Assembly: GCA_022457155.1 (NCBI GenBank)
Contig: JAJGOT010000358.1
Location: forward strand, 437,501 to 501,500
DNA length: 64,000 bases
Source of the DNA: Cladopsammia gracilis
Taxonomy: Eukaryota; Cnidaria; Anthozoa; Scleractinia; Dendrophylliidae
Reading direction: 5' to 3'
Of the stretch, positions 11,324 to 23,900 are shown in pieces; position 1 is the stretch's first letter; each line of letters begins with the position of its first letter. Below the pieces are notes generated by a model, which did not search any database, was not told the DNA's origin, and saw nothing but the letters and a program-made list of their open reading frames with translations. Made by a program: the position numbers and the translations under genes.

Positions 11324-11985
11324 AAAAGGTTCGCTACCTTCAACGTTTTCACATTAGAGAGTAACCAATGGTACAAACAAATCTCAAATTTCATTTTGCA
11401 CCAAAAATACAAACAGCTCAACACACGTGTCTTCTGTCTAAAACTTCTTTATTTTGAATGGCCACACTTTAGGGTTTCATCCACAGACTCACAAACATAG
11501 TTCTAGCGACATTCCTACAATTACCCTCGCATGAAATGAAAAGATTTACGCAAATTTTCCAAGTACGGTACATTAGTTTTCACACGTAATAATAGCCACA
11601 GCACTGTCGTTTCCCAGCTCAAAAACAAACACTCCATGTTTTTGTTGTTATTCACACTAATTTTCATAGGTTTTGTGTAAATATCTGTTTTCCAAAGTCA
11701 CTCCGAGTATAGCATTCATAGGTATAAAATATATTTTCTCTGGTGTATTAAAGTTTACAGACATTTTTTTTTTTCGATATATTTACAAAAGTGGATTTCA
11801 CTGCACGTACGCGGCTAGACAGACAAAAACTCTTATATATATAGTTTTTCACAGCCTTTTTGAGGTTGTTGAAAAAACGAGAATATATTTTTAGCTATTT
11901 TGGACGTTTAATTGCCTTGGCAAGTTGTTAATATTGTAAATGACCCTTGTTTTATGCAATAAAAGTCCATATTTTCTCTTTAAAT
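11324..11985 (+). other. 3' UTR of the KLF gene with polyadenylation signal
   Basis: AT-rich DNA after the TAA, with AATAAA at 11958-11963 (context ATGCAATAAAAG) and a T-rich stretch downstream. The inferred UTR is about 0.65 kb. Confidence 0.55.
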
Positions 11986-12355
11986 GTATTACTATTGTGA
12001 CAACCAACATTGCGCAGACCACCCTTATGAACCGGAACAATCGATTCCTCTGTCAACAAACAGCGTTTTAAAATGATTTGAGACGCGCTTTATCAGATAT
12101 TTCGTATGTTTATTTCCGGTTTCCGCCGCGTTACGTAATTTCATAAACCTTTATACAAAGCAAACATATTTAAGTGCAGTAAGGGCTCTTTCTTTCAAGC
12201 CCAAGTCAATACACTGGAATTACTAATCATATCATTCAACCTCTCCAAAAACAAAGATCATCTCTCCCATGCTCAGAGCACAGACCCAACTTCTACTGGA
12301 AAGGCAGTTATTTCCTGATTTTCCAATCGTGTCTGTGGACGATGCCTCGCGGGAG

Positions 12356-13075
12356 TGACACCCATATAGAAATTACGGGGGGTGGGGGTGCTTGTCGTAT
12401 CTTTTAGGGGCTACAATTTGTAGATGACCACCGTTAGAGTTATCGTGGTGCATCACAGGTTATTGAGCCGAAAAATATGACAGAAACTTGGTACCTCTTA
12501 GGGGTGGTACCTTTGTGTTTGTTTGTTTTTCGAAAATTTCCCGGACCCCCCCCCCCCCCCCCACCCCGTCGTTCTGGGAATGCCCCCGGGATGTACAGAC
12601 TCTTTAGAGTGCTATCCCGGGGAGGGGGGAGGGGTGGGGGTTTGGGGGTACTTCAATATATAAGCTATATAGGTATGTGCCTCTGTGAAGGGTACGGTTT
12701 TCAGGCAGTTTAGTCTGGGATAGGATATAGTAATCAGAGAATTTTGATCCAGAATAGGGTATCATTTTCGCGAAACTGATCAGTTGCGTGAAGAAATTTA
12801 TAGTCTTGACAAGGTTTACTGGCAAATGGCATTTAAAAATCGGTATGGCGGGCAGTACGGCATTTTTACTGACCCCTGGTAACTAATAGCAAAGAACGCG
12901 TTCAAAAATTTGGTCAAGGATAGGGTAGGGTTTTTCGGTGTTTAGTCTAGAATAGTTTGTAAAATGCAGCTAAAATGGTCTAGTATAGGTTAAGGGTCTC
13001 AAAGTCCCAGCGGCACACCTCCGCCCAAAACATTTGCAGAGTTCCCCCCGGGTGCTATCGTATCATACAGCGTGG
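12356..13075 (+). repeat. Dispersed repeat with G-rich tract, copy 1
   Basis: It contains TTTAGGGGCTACAATTTGTA, GATGACCACCGTTAGAGTTA and, near its end, GTTTAGTCTAGAATAG and GCGGCACACCTCCGCCC. The segment around 12780-12890 reappears on the opposite strand at 44440-44550. Degenerate copies occur at 8500, 13458, 15300, 21215 and 53260. Long G or C runs inside it may be unstable. Confidence 0.55.
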
Positions 13076-13457
13076 AGAGTATCACCCCCCCCCCCCCCCA
13101 CCCCCCACCCGCCCCCGCCTTCCCTGCCCCCAGTTTTTTTTTTCCCTTAGGAACTCGTGGCACGTGCAATGAATCGCGAACCCGGAATATGTATCATGCG
13201 TCGAGGTCAATGATTATATTAGTTTAGTCTGAAGATTCTATTTTGCTTCATTTTTTCCTCGATAAATAAACTAAAACATGTTTTTGGACACGTACTTTAG
13301 AACCAAATTTTGAAAAGGGCCCAGATTTGATGTTGAAGTGAAAGACATACCGTTGATGAGTTGTTCTACTGCTAGAAATGATGTTCTTTTGTTTTAGTTT
13401 TGTACTTCACAACAATAAACACCCTCCGATTATAATTAAGTTTGTTGTCGCGAGGCT

Positions 13458-14095
13458 GACACCCTGGGGGAGGGGGGAGGGGGGGGGAGGGGGACTCCCA
13501 TATAAAAATGACGGGGGTGCTCGTCGTACCTTTTAGGGGTCAAAATTTGTAGATTGGTACCGCTTGACAACAACAACAAAGCTTTATTGTACCCAGAGAT
13601 GTTTCAATAAATAAATTACAAGGATTAATTAAATATAAATATAATATTAAAGCTAGGGGGTACCAGCACCCTGAAATAACTAAAAGTTAAAAATGTCAGG
13701 GTGCCGGATTAAATAAAGTAAATTAAATGTTTACAGCGGAGGTACAATATGGAGAGTGCATAACAACATATACACTAACTATCATACACATACGCGCGCG
13801 TCTCGCCTTTCTCGCGTGGGGGATTTTCACGCGCGCTCGCGTTTCGCTCGCTCTACTATACCTGAGGGAAAAGGAGGGACTACTCGTAGTCTAAATCTAA
13901 AATGACCACCGTTAGAATTATTGCGGTACCTTCAGGATATTGAGCCGAAAAATATGACGGAATATGACATGTGTTGTTTTAGAATTGGTACCTCTTAGGG
14001 GTAAAAATTATTTTGAGCCACGCCCATCAAACGAGATTCTGGAACCTTTTAGGGTATTTTTCGAAAATTTCCAACGAGTTCCCCCGTCATATATG
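13458..14095 (+). repeat. Same dispersed repeat, copy 2, split by an insertion
   Basis: 13458-13562 matches the start of the family (TACCTTTTAGGGGTCAAAAT) and the match resumes at about 13905 with AATGACCACCGTTAGAATTA. The gap is the retroposon described next. Confidence 0.5.
13563..13904 (-). mobile_element. SINE-like retroposon inserted in a repeat
   Basis: Read on the minus strand it begins GACTACGAGTAGTCCCTCC, passes through a GC-rich GCGAGCGAAACGCGAGCGCG stretch and ends AATAAAGCTTTGTTGTTGTT, a (TTG)n tail. It cleanly interrupts the surrounding repeat, which shows that it is a younger insertion. Confidence 0.5.
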
Positions 14096-14329
14096 AGCGC
14101 TTTTGTTGCTTCTTATGGCGTCTGTATGGCGGTACGCAAATGTATACACATACAAAGCGGGCTTGGAATTGACGGAGCCATATACATGAGCATCTCGACA
14201 TTCACTCACTTATCTGACAAGGGTATTACGCTCCAATTTACAAGGTTTGCTAATTTAAAGGTGCTCTTTCCAGCAGCACGGATGGTTTGTCTGTCGAAGG
14301 TGAATAAAATAAAGTAAAATAAAAATATA

Positions 14330-17070
14330 AAGAAACTTCTCAGGTAGACTTCAGATCACTTTGGGACACCCAACGAATTGTTTCGCAACAAGCTGTCGAG
14401 TATCGATATCCATACCGCCCTCATATTTTCGGATAACAACCAGATGAAAAGTTAAGATTCTCAAACTGGAAATGTAAACTGGCATTTCCAGACCCAATCC
14501 GGCCTATGCTTGACGTTTTCGATAGGATGAAAAATGCTACTTTTGTTTCTTTAAAAGTCCATCTTAAAATTTCTGGAAGGAAATAGCTCACTCAAAAAAA
14601 TATTGAAAATCATTGACTTGGGCTAAGTTTTACGAAGAAAGGGATTTTGTTCCGAATAGTTTCGGCTTGTTGAATTTTCAACTAAGGTATCTGAACAGAT
14701 TGAAAATTGCCAGTTGAAACAAATCTCCTGGCCTTTAAACAGCATTAAGTCATTAAATTAAACTGATTAACATGACATTCTAAAGCCTTTAGTGAACTTT
14801 GGTGAATTCATCGGGCACCTCTGACTCATTGAACCCCTTCATTCACATGGGCTTCACTTCTTTCGGTCGGTAGGGTCAAGCTTGAAATCTAACCCGGGAT
14901 CATAATATCATATTCAGTGGCCTAATGGGTAAATTGCAAAAGCTGATAATCCTTCAAGAGTAACAGTAACATATACATTATACGTGCACGCTGTCAGAAC
15001 TGACAATCAACGATCAAAAGCAACAACAACAAAAACTGTTTGGCTACAATCTCGGACAGAATAAAGAGAGAAATAACACCTCCCCTCTCCCCGATTCAGT
15101 GATGGAATCGCGCGAAAACCAAACCACGCCATTTTCCCATCACTGAACTGGCGGGGGGGGGGGGGGGGGGGGATGTGGCTTTGAAGTAACCAGTATTTTT
15201 TTTTAAGTGGCCCGGTTATTTTATACCCGCTGTTATTAAACCCGGGTGTAACACTTCCATGATGTCGCATGAACGTAAGTACAGTGTAATAGATAGTCCA
15301 AGGGGAACTCCCATATGAAATGGTACGGGGGGGGGGGGATGCTCGTCCAAATTTCGAATTAAACCTTTAAATTGGTTCAATCTGGGCGTGGCGGAAGCTT
15401 CATTTGCCCCCTAAAAGACACCATCCTAAAAAATAACAGAACAGGAGTTATAGTGTCTTCAATGGCGATAAAGACTTTGTCATCTGATTGCTTTCATCTA
15501 TTAATAGATCTTAAAAGCATTGTCATAAATCTCCGCGTGCCACTCTAATCGATGCCTTGATGTTAAAAATATCGGCGTTCCTCTCTTGAATACACTGAGT
15601 GATACCAAAACCCATGCATGATTCCCCTTTCCGGCAGAGGGAGTCCCCGCCCCGCATCCTCCCGCCCCGCATCCTCCCGCCCCGGGGCAAACGATAGGCA
15701 AAACTTTAAAAAGAAGCACAAATGACAAGTACTATAATTTAACTGATGTAGGAATATCATTTTCTTTATTGCAGCATCGTCGCTCTTTAGTTTCATCAAA
15801 TTGTGCGTGGAGAAATATATGAACACGAGGACACCGAGAAGATCGAGGGTTGGGAAAAAAAACGAGGCTTAGCCTAGTTTTTAAACGACTTCTAGGTGTT
15901 TGACATGATATCTGATGAAACACTTTCGGAGCGTTTGATACAGCGTCTCAAACAGAAATGAAGGAATAAAAACGGCAAAATCTATGCTAATGACTAATTA
16001 AGCCTAGATGTATTATAAAATAATAATTAAATTTGAGAATTATTATTCCTAAGATCATCTTTACTTATTGTAAGGTCTGAAATGGTGATTATCGAATATG
16101 GATATGCTTCCTTCCTTCATCACGGGAGTAAGGCAAGACTGATTAAGTATGAATTAGCAAATTTCACGAAACTGAAATTACTCACCTGGCGATCAATTCC
16201 TTTGTCGGTAGGGTTAACCCCTTTAACACGGTAATTTCTCCTTACAATATCAATAAACTTGTCAAGCAAATAGGTGACGGACAGAAAGAAAAATCCTCAA
16301 TTAGGAGATATTGTCTTGATGAACCATCAAATTCTAAAGATCAACAAAAAATTTAGCAATTCTTAGTACTGGGATATTCATAAAGACATGATGCATAGGA
16401 TTTTATAGTACAGAGAAATTGTATTTTGAGCTTGGGACATGGCGGCAAGTAGCTTTTTGGGCGTGAAGGTCCCGTTTATTATTTTTCAGTTTCGCACCGT
16501 TATCAGTTTAGATTAATTACTGAGCCGTGTTTTCATTTTCTAAACAAATTCTTTTTCGTAGTCAGCTGATGTTTTTAGTTTTCAGTTTCGAGTTGAAAAA
16601 ACATTTATCGGCTTTATCGAGTAAAAACGTTCTTTGAATTGTGTTAGAAAGAAGAACAAGGTTGCGCAGCGTGTAGTTGTTTTCTTTACTTTTCGCGGAT
16701 TGTCTAAGGTACGTGAAACCAAATAGATATATTTTTAATTTATTACATCAGTATATCTCTTTCAGACGGGGGTGAATAGGAGTATGCAAATCTGACAACC
16801 GTTAAATTTTGATGGCCAAATCCGTCTATCCGCAAGACATAGATACTCAAATCCAAATCCACAAATTATTTGTGAACTTTTGAGGTGCAATAAAAAATGT
16901 CTTGACTTGAGTCCTTACAGTTGCCGTGTCGGGGATTTATTTTAGCAAAAAGGCTTCCTCGTCGGTGTTTTCTCGCCTATAACATTCCGCCATTTAAAAA
17001 ATAAGATAACGAATACATCACGAACTGAATACAATGTTTATATGGCGAAAAAGCCGAAATTCAAAAAATA
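14330..17070. other. Intergenic DNA, no gene supported
   Basis: Short frames only. It contains a G tract at 15150-15172, a doubled CCGCCCCGCATCCTC motif at 15646-15683 and a fragment of the dispersed G-rich repeat near 15300-15430. An ATG in good context at 16439 (ATGGCGGCAAGT) opens only a 20-residue frame. Confidence 0.45.
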
Positions 17071-17713
17071 AAATATCCCGCAGACATTGCCAGGTTTAAC
17101 AGGACCCTAACATATATTATTGCATGAACAAATTAAAACACGATTGCATGCTTTGTAGCCCACTAGTACGCCTATTACATTTTACAAGATTTAGTAACGT
17201 TTTAAGTATTTTGTGCTCAGTTGATATGTAAATTTTCTCTGACCAAATTACTCACTTTATTTTATTTAGTTAGCTAACTGTAAAAATAAAAGGATATAAT
17301 AGGAAAAGTGCATTTCAACTACTGAATTAAACTTTAATTGATCTGAAATAAACAACCCACATTTTCGTAGTTCTGTCTTTTCTGGGCCCGGTCGGAAAGC
17401 CGGTTAACGCTCACCCATGATTAAAACTTAACCGATGATTTAATTTTTCTTGTAAAAGCTATAAAGACAAGAAGACAAGAAGACAAGTCAGAGACGAAAT
17501 ACATATGGAACAATCTCCATTGATTAATTAGAGCCTTCTTAACCGTAAAGACCTTGGCTCGCTAAATGACATTGGCTGTAACTCCTACTATTCTATTCAG
17601 CTAATCATTTAATTTTAATCTACATTATTATTCGTAGGAATTTAAATGTTCGTGGAAATCTGTAAATATTTTAGAAATAAGTTATTAATTTTACTTTCTT
17701 ACTAGGTGTCACC

Positions 17714-17754
17714 GGAAACTCATAAGTGGGTTTCAGCCCACTTATGGGTTTCTG
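17714..17754. mobile_element. Tiny palindromic insertion just upstream of gasdermin-like gene A
   Basis: About 41 bp that fold back (CATAAGTGGG / CCCACTTATG) are flanked by GTGTCACC and GTGTAACC, an 8-bp near-duplicate. Unit B has GTGTCACC once at the same place (50750-50757), that is, the empty site. An 8-bp duplication would suit a hAT-type event. Confidence 0.6.
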
Positions 17755-17785
17755 GTGTAACCAATTAGCTCAATTTTACTCTTAG

Positions 17786-20700
17786 ATGACGCAAGACTCC
17801 ATCCGTGCTTTCATTCGCGAAAATTTTGGCAGGGACTATTTCCCAGTCTATCACGGCCAATCAAACATCGTCACCCCATTGGCGCTTATTGTGAAGCGGA
17901 ACCGGAAATGGTGGAAGAGGCCATTCGGTAAAGCGGAAATGATCGTTTTGGCAGACTTGGAGAATTACGTTACAAGCTCGAAGAAAAATTTATTTCGCAA
18001 TGCTTGCGCGGCAAAAATAAAGAAAGAGAACAAAAGACTGGAGAAAACAGAGGTGACGGAAGTGAGCAGGTACATTTCAATGTTTGTAGTATTAATTTAA
18101 TCCTGGTGTGATTATGAACAATAAATAAAATGGTATTCAAATGGTGCTTCCCTGCACATAGTCTCCTAGGCAGCCGTTATTTGTGTGGTCAAGCAAGGTT
18201 CCTCCCCATTAGGTTAGTGGGTGGGTGAGCGTTGCATGACGCGTGACTCAAATCACGGCTGCGTCGGAGACTACGCACAGGGTGCAGAGGAGCCAAATTT
18301 GTCCTAATACGCGTTCGATCTTTGAGCTTAAAACGCGCACTGTGTCTTGCGTTTCTGCGTAACGATTTTGTGGCGCCCACAGTCAGCAACGCTTGGGGTC
18401 TCGCTGGGGCGAAAAACAGACTCGTAAACAACAGATCGAAGATCGAACGCGTAAAGGTCAAATTTGGCTCCTCTGCTCCCTGTGACTACGTGCCCTAAAC
18501 ACACCTTCTTCTAGAAACCGTTGTATGTGCTACTTGTCCCAACATTTCTGACGGACTTACTAACTATACTGTCTATACTTTCTTCTCTACCGGTGAAACG
18601 CGTACTATCAAGTCTATCGTACAAATCCAACCTGACCTGTGACACTAAAAATTTAATCTACATGATTCAATGTAACCGCTGTAATTTACAATATATTGGA
18701 TAGATAAAACGACGTTTAAAAGACAGATTAAATGACTCAGCTGCTGAACATTTTCTCTCCTCTCCTAATCACACTGCCAATGACATGCAACTAATCCCCT
18801 CTGAAAAAAATTTCTCTAACCGAGACTCAATACGCAAGGCCAAAGAAGCTTTCTTTCATTTCAAAAGGCAGAACACTTGTTCCTCACGGCCTTAACATTT
18901 GCGAAGAAATATACTAATTATTCACTTTTGTATTAGTTTCCTTTCATTGTTTTCTGTATATTTTTCATTATCAGCTATTTTATTTCTATCTATCATCAGT
19001 GATATTTTTCTAGGCGAAGCCCTGCGTATTTCCGTTGTTACGTATACATGTCAACTAAAAAGCCAGTGTAAATTATACCATTGTACCTGAAGAAGGCTGG
19101 TTTGGCCAGCCGAAATATAGTACACCTTTTAAATTTGTATCTACGTTGTATCGGTCGTTGCTTATATAGTTTATAACCAGTAACACAACGAGTATTATGA
19201 TTTGCAATAATATATTATAGAACAGTTTCCAAACGAGTGTCATAAAACCAAAACTGACCAAAGTAATCACCCTGAACAATCACAACAGATACAGACAATC
19301 CAATGAATCAATCGCAGCAGACACAGACAATCCAATGAACCAATCACAGCAGACACGACAATCCAATGAACCAATCGCAGCAGACACAGACAATCCAATG
19401 AACCAATCGCAGCAGACACAGACAATCCAATCAACCAATCGCAGCAGACACAGACAATCCAATCAACCAATCGCAGCAGACCCAGACAATCCAATCAACC
19501 AATCAGAACAGACACAGACAATCCAATAAACCAATCGCAGCAGACACAGACAATCCAATAAACCAATCGCAGCAGACACAGACAATCCAATGAGCCAATC
19601 AGAACAGACACAGACAATCCTATGAGCCAGTCAGAACAGACATAGACAATCCAATGAACCAATCACAACATACACAGACAATCCAATGAACCAAACGCTA
19701 TACAGACACAGACAATCCAATCAACCAAAAGCAAGAGACACAGACAATCCAATGAACCAAACGCAACAGACACAGACAATCCAATGAACCAATCGCAGCA
19801 GACACAGACAATCCAATGAACCAATGACAACAGATGCTGACAATCCAATGAACCAATCACAACAGACACAGACAATCCAATGAACCAATCACAACAGACG
19901 CAGACAATCCAATGAACCAATCACAACAGACGCAGACAATCCAATGAACCAATCACAACAGACGCAGACAATCCAATGAACCAATCACAACAGACGCAGA
20001 CAATCCAATGAACCAATCACAACAGACGCAGACAATCCAATGAACCAATCACAACAGACACAGACAATCCAATGAGCCAATCACAACAGACACAGACAAT
20101 CCAATGAACCAATCACAGCTCGAAGCAAATACATGCAGCCGGCGCCAAGCGCGGGAAAACGCGTGCAAGCAAGTCACGATTGGTTTTGGTTTTACTTCTG
20201 ACTGGTCGAGAAAGTGGCGCGAGATTTTTTATCCAATCACAAAGCATGGCAATGCAAAACCAAGGCATAACTTTCGACACTCGATTGAAAAATCCCCCAG
20301 GCTCCCAGTAATATGTACGTAGTAGATTGGTAATATATTTTTGTTACTTATCAACTGTAAAATTTAAAACAGTAATGTGGAAGTGTCCGTCGAAGGAAGT
20401 GATTTCGGAGGAATGGAACTTAAGCTGAGCGATGTATTAGGAGACCTGGAACTAGGCAAGCTTACCGAAGAATACTACCAGGACCCAGACCTCCGTGATA
20501 TACTCTCTGCCGCTTCCTTGGAACATGACAAGATGGCGCCATTGGAAGGCCACCATCTGCTTCTTGTAACATGTGTGATATATAGCACAAAGTTTGTTTT
20601 GAGAGGAAACAGAATGCACGAGGTATTAGAGAGAACACTGCTCAATAGCCTTAAGTTCATTTGAATGGTTGTACTTTAAGATTTCATTTACACAGACTCA

Positions 20701-20935
20701 AAAGTTAGAGCTACCCTTGGAAAGTACCGCTCAATAGCTTTCAATTGAATGGCCATATTTTGAAATAGGATTTCATGTTAGAACTACTTTCAGTATAGCA
20801 TAATAAACAGTGCCACAGGAAAGTACTGCTCGATAGCTTCCATTTGAATGGTAACACTTTAGGATTTGATCCACAGACTCAAAGGTTAGAACCACCTTGT
20901 ACAGCATAATAAACAGTACCACATGAAAATACTGC

Positions 20936-20988
<53 letters not shown>

Positions 20989-23900
20989 CTTCCATTTGAA
21001 TGGTAACACTTTAGGATTTCATCCACAGACTCAAAAGTTAGAACCACCTTGTACAGCATAATAAACAGTACCACAGGAAAGTACTGCTCATTAGCTTTCA
21101 TTTGAATGGTCACACTTTAGGATTTCATCCACAGACTCAAAAGTTAGAACAACCTCGCACAGCATAATAAACAGTACCACGGGAAAGTACTTTTCAGTAG
21201 CTTTCATTTGAGTAATCTCATATGAAAATGACGAGGTGAGCGTCGTACCCTTTAGGAGTTCAAATTCATGGGTTTGTACTACTAAATGTGTTTGACTCGA
21301 CAGGGAGAACTTTTCAGAAAGAATCGGTAACTCCATATAGATATATATGTGAAAATTAATGAAAATAATTTAGGGAGAGTGGGTACTCCAAGGAACATTC
21401 CCCCCCCCCCTTCCCACCCCGCCCACCTTACTCTCAGGTATATTAAGGATCGACTGGGTCTGCCCCTATTTTACCAAAAGAGTAAGTGGGGGTGGTCTGT
21501 CTTCCAAAGGAAACGTGTCATAAGTATGAGACTTTGCAAAAGCATTCGACTCGTTGAGGCAGTCATTTTTGACGTTGATGTGTCAACGGCAACCTATCAC
21601 GTGACCAATTGAGCTTTTACTTCCCGTTTGTTCCTTCTGTGCTCTTATAGACAAGGAAAACTTGTGTTTTCTGAGAGTTGTAAGAAGCATTATTTCTACC
21701 CCTTTAAGATACATTCCAAATGTAACTGAACGTGGTCCACCTACGCGTTTTGACTGTTTTCTGGTTATTACGTGACAAAAAAATCGTGACATTTCAATCG
21801 TCACGTGACCTGGACACCCCTTCCAGTTAGTTGCGTGTATGACTTTGTGCACTTAAAAACTTGTCAGTCAGAGTGGTTTAACAAACATACAATAAACTGC
21901 AGGGCTGATCTGACCACCTAAAAAAAGACTCTGCGAGACACCATCACGACAGAAACCGATAAAGTAGGATCGCAATCGTGGACAGCTGTTTCGTTGTTAT
22001 TGCAACTCAAGTTCTCCTAAAGAAAAATATGGAAATTTGATACCTTAATCAATTGCGTGACACTTTTCGTGACAACTTCTTATCAAAATTAATCTTTGCA
22101 TCAAGTTTAAACCTTTGGCCACGTTTCCATACTTGAGATGAGATAGACCAACCCCTTTAGTTTTTGGAAGTAGCTGGCTCATCAAACCACGACGTGCAGT
22201 TTTAAGATAACCAACAATTGCGTTTGTCTTTAAACCCAAATTTATACATTTTCGGCAACACTTATCATGATCACCAGCAAACTCTGCATGAACTTCAAAA
22301 TTTAAACTGATAATACAAGCCGTACTACACTGACTTGCTAGTCACTGCACTTTTTCTTCGGACGTCTATTTGCGGATAAAAACTTGGGTTGATTGATTGC
22401 TTGCTTGACTGATTGATTGACTGATTGATGGACTTTTTGTATCCGACATTTTTTATGCTTTAACGTAATTCACTGTTGGCACGTACCATTTTACAGAAAA
22501 CCGTTTCAGGAAATGTCCATGCTCCATCTGAAGTAGCCTCGTGGTTCGGGAAAAACGTGTGGCTCAAGGGACGCGTGAAAAACAGGATCGTCCCTCCCTC
22601 CATGGTACATCGAAACTCTCGAGCACCTTTTCTGTTCAAGTTTTGCCGTGTGGATTATGACAGAGAGAACAAAAGATTAAAAATTCACGACGGCCATTAT
22701 GTTGGTAAAAGAGTTCGTAGCCACGAAAAGGAGCCTGATTATGAAGAGGCAGCATTGAATTTGGAAATGGAAGCATCCTTTACTCAAGGTATACCTTCTA
22801 ACTCTGTAGCTTATAGGTGAATCATTGTTTACAATTATTGCTTCTCACTTTCTAACTGAGCTACAAAAAAAATGAACTCCGAACATTGAAAGGGCATAGC
22901 ACAATAAGCGTTATCTGGAAATTTGAGTCCGTATGCTAAATCCTTTTCTCCGTGTAATGCTGTTTTAAAAACTCAAACTTTTACATTAGAATGTGTGGCT
23001 CATTAGCGTTTTTGGCACCCAACAATGTCGCAGTTTGATGGCTGATATTTCTTTACCCCCCCCCCCCCCCCCCACTTAAGGTTTTTCTCCGATATTTTCA
23101 AGACCATTTAAGATTTGCACATGCCGTTTTCAGTAGCTGTTCATTTATTCTTGAGAGAAATTTTGTTGAAGTTGGCGATAACCGGTTGCTATGGTAACAA
23201 GATATAACGTCATAAGTAACATGTGGTCAACCCATTTGTTTAGAAAAAGGCGTGTTTTTCACCTTTTTCAGCGAAAAAAACATAAAATGCTACCAAAAGC
23301 ATCAAAATGTTTAATTGTATGTTATTTTGCAATTCTAGCAAAGAATATTTGCAATTTTCGCATTTTTCTGATAAATTTGAATTTTCAGTAAAATCCAAGA
23401 TGGCGGTCGTCTTGGCCAATCAAATGAGAGGCACGCAATCTAATGAACCAATCAAGTTCTATAGGTGCAAGACAATTTTTACCAGACGGTCTAATTTCAT
23501 TTACACATTTACGCCACAGGCATCCCATCCAAGTCCGTCGTCAAATAAAATGATTTTACCCTTTTCAAATCAGATTCACACATATTGACAGAGGAACTTG
23601 ACTATGACAAAATACAAAATGTCATTCAGCTTCTAATCACTGAAGAGTACCGTGCCCAGAGGAAAAGCATCGTTCTTATGTATCTACAACGGGTGAGTCA
23701 TCATAAGTCATATGAATACTGATAAGCCGTACAATAAGTCACCGCAAGTCATATGATAAGCCAACGCGAAAAACGTCAAGTCATAACGATTTTAAGTCAT
23801 ATGATAACTTACAATAAGTCATTATATATCATATGATAGACCTAAAATAAGTCATTATATGTCATATGATAAGCTACAATAAGTCATCATAAGTCATATA

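Noticed and set aside
18189..18461. 90-residue minus-strand frame
   Set aside because: It lies entirely in the foldback element at 18266-18491 and has no recognised motif.
19265..20115. Regularly spaced repeats that might look like a CRISPR array, and open frames on both strands
   Set aside because: The repeats are head to tail with no unique spacers, in a eukaryotic intron. The frames exist only because of the 32-bp periodicity.
20939..20987. (AT)n tract as a regulatory element
   Set aside because: A simple microsatellite within a tandem repeat, absent from copy B; nothing more can be said.
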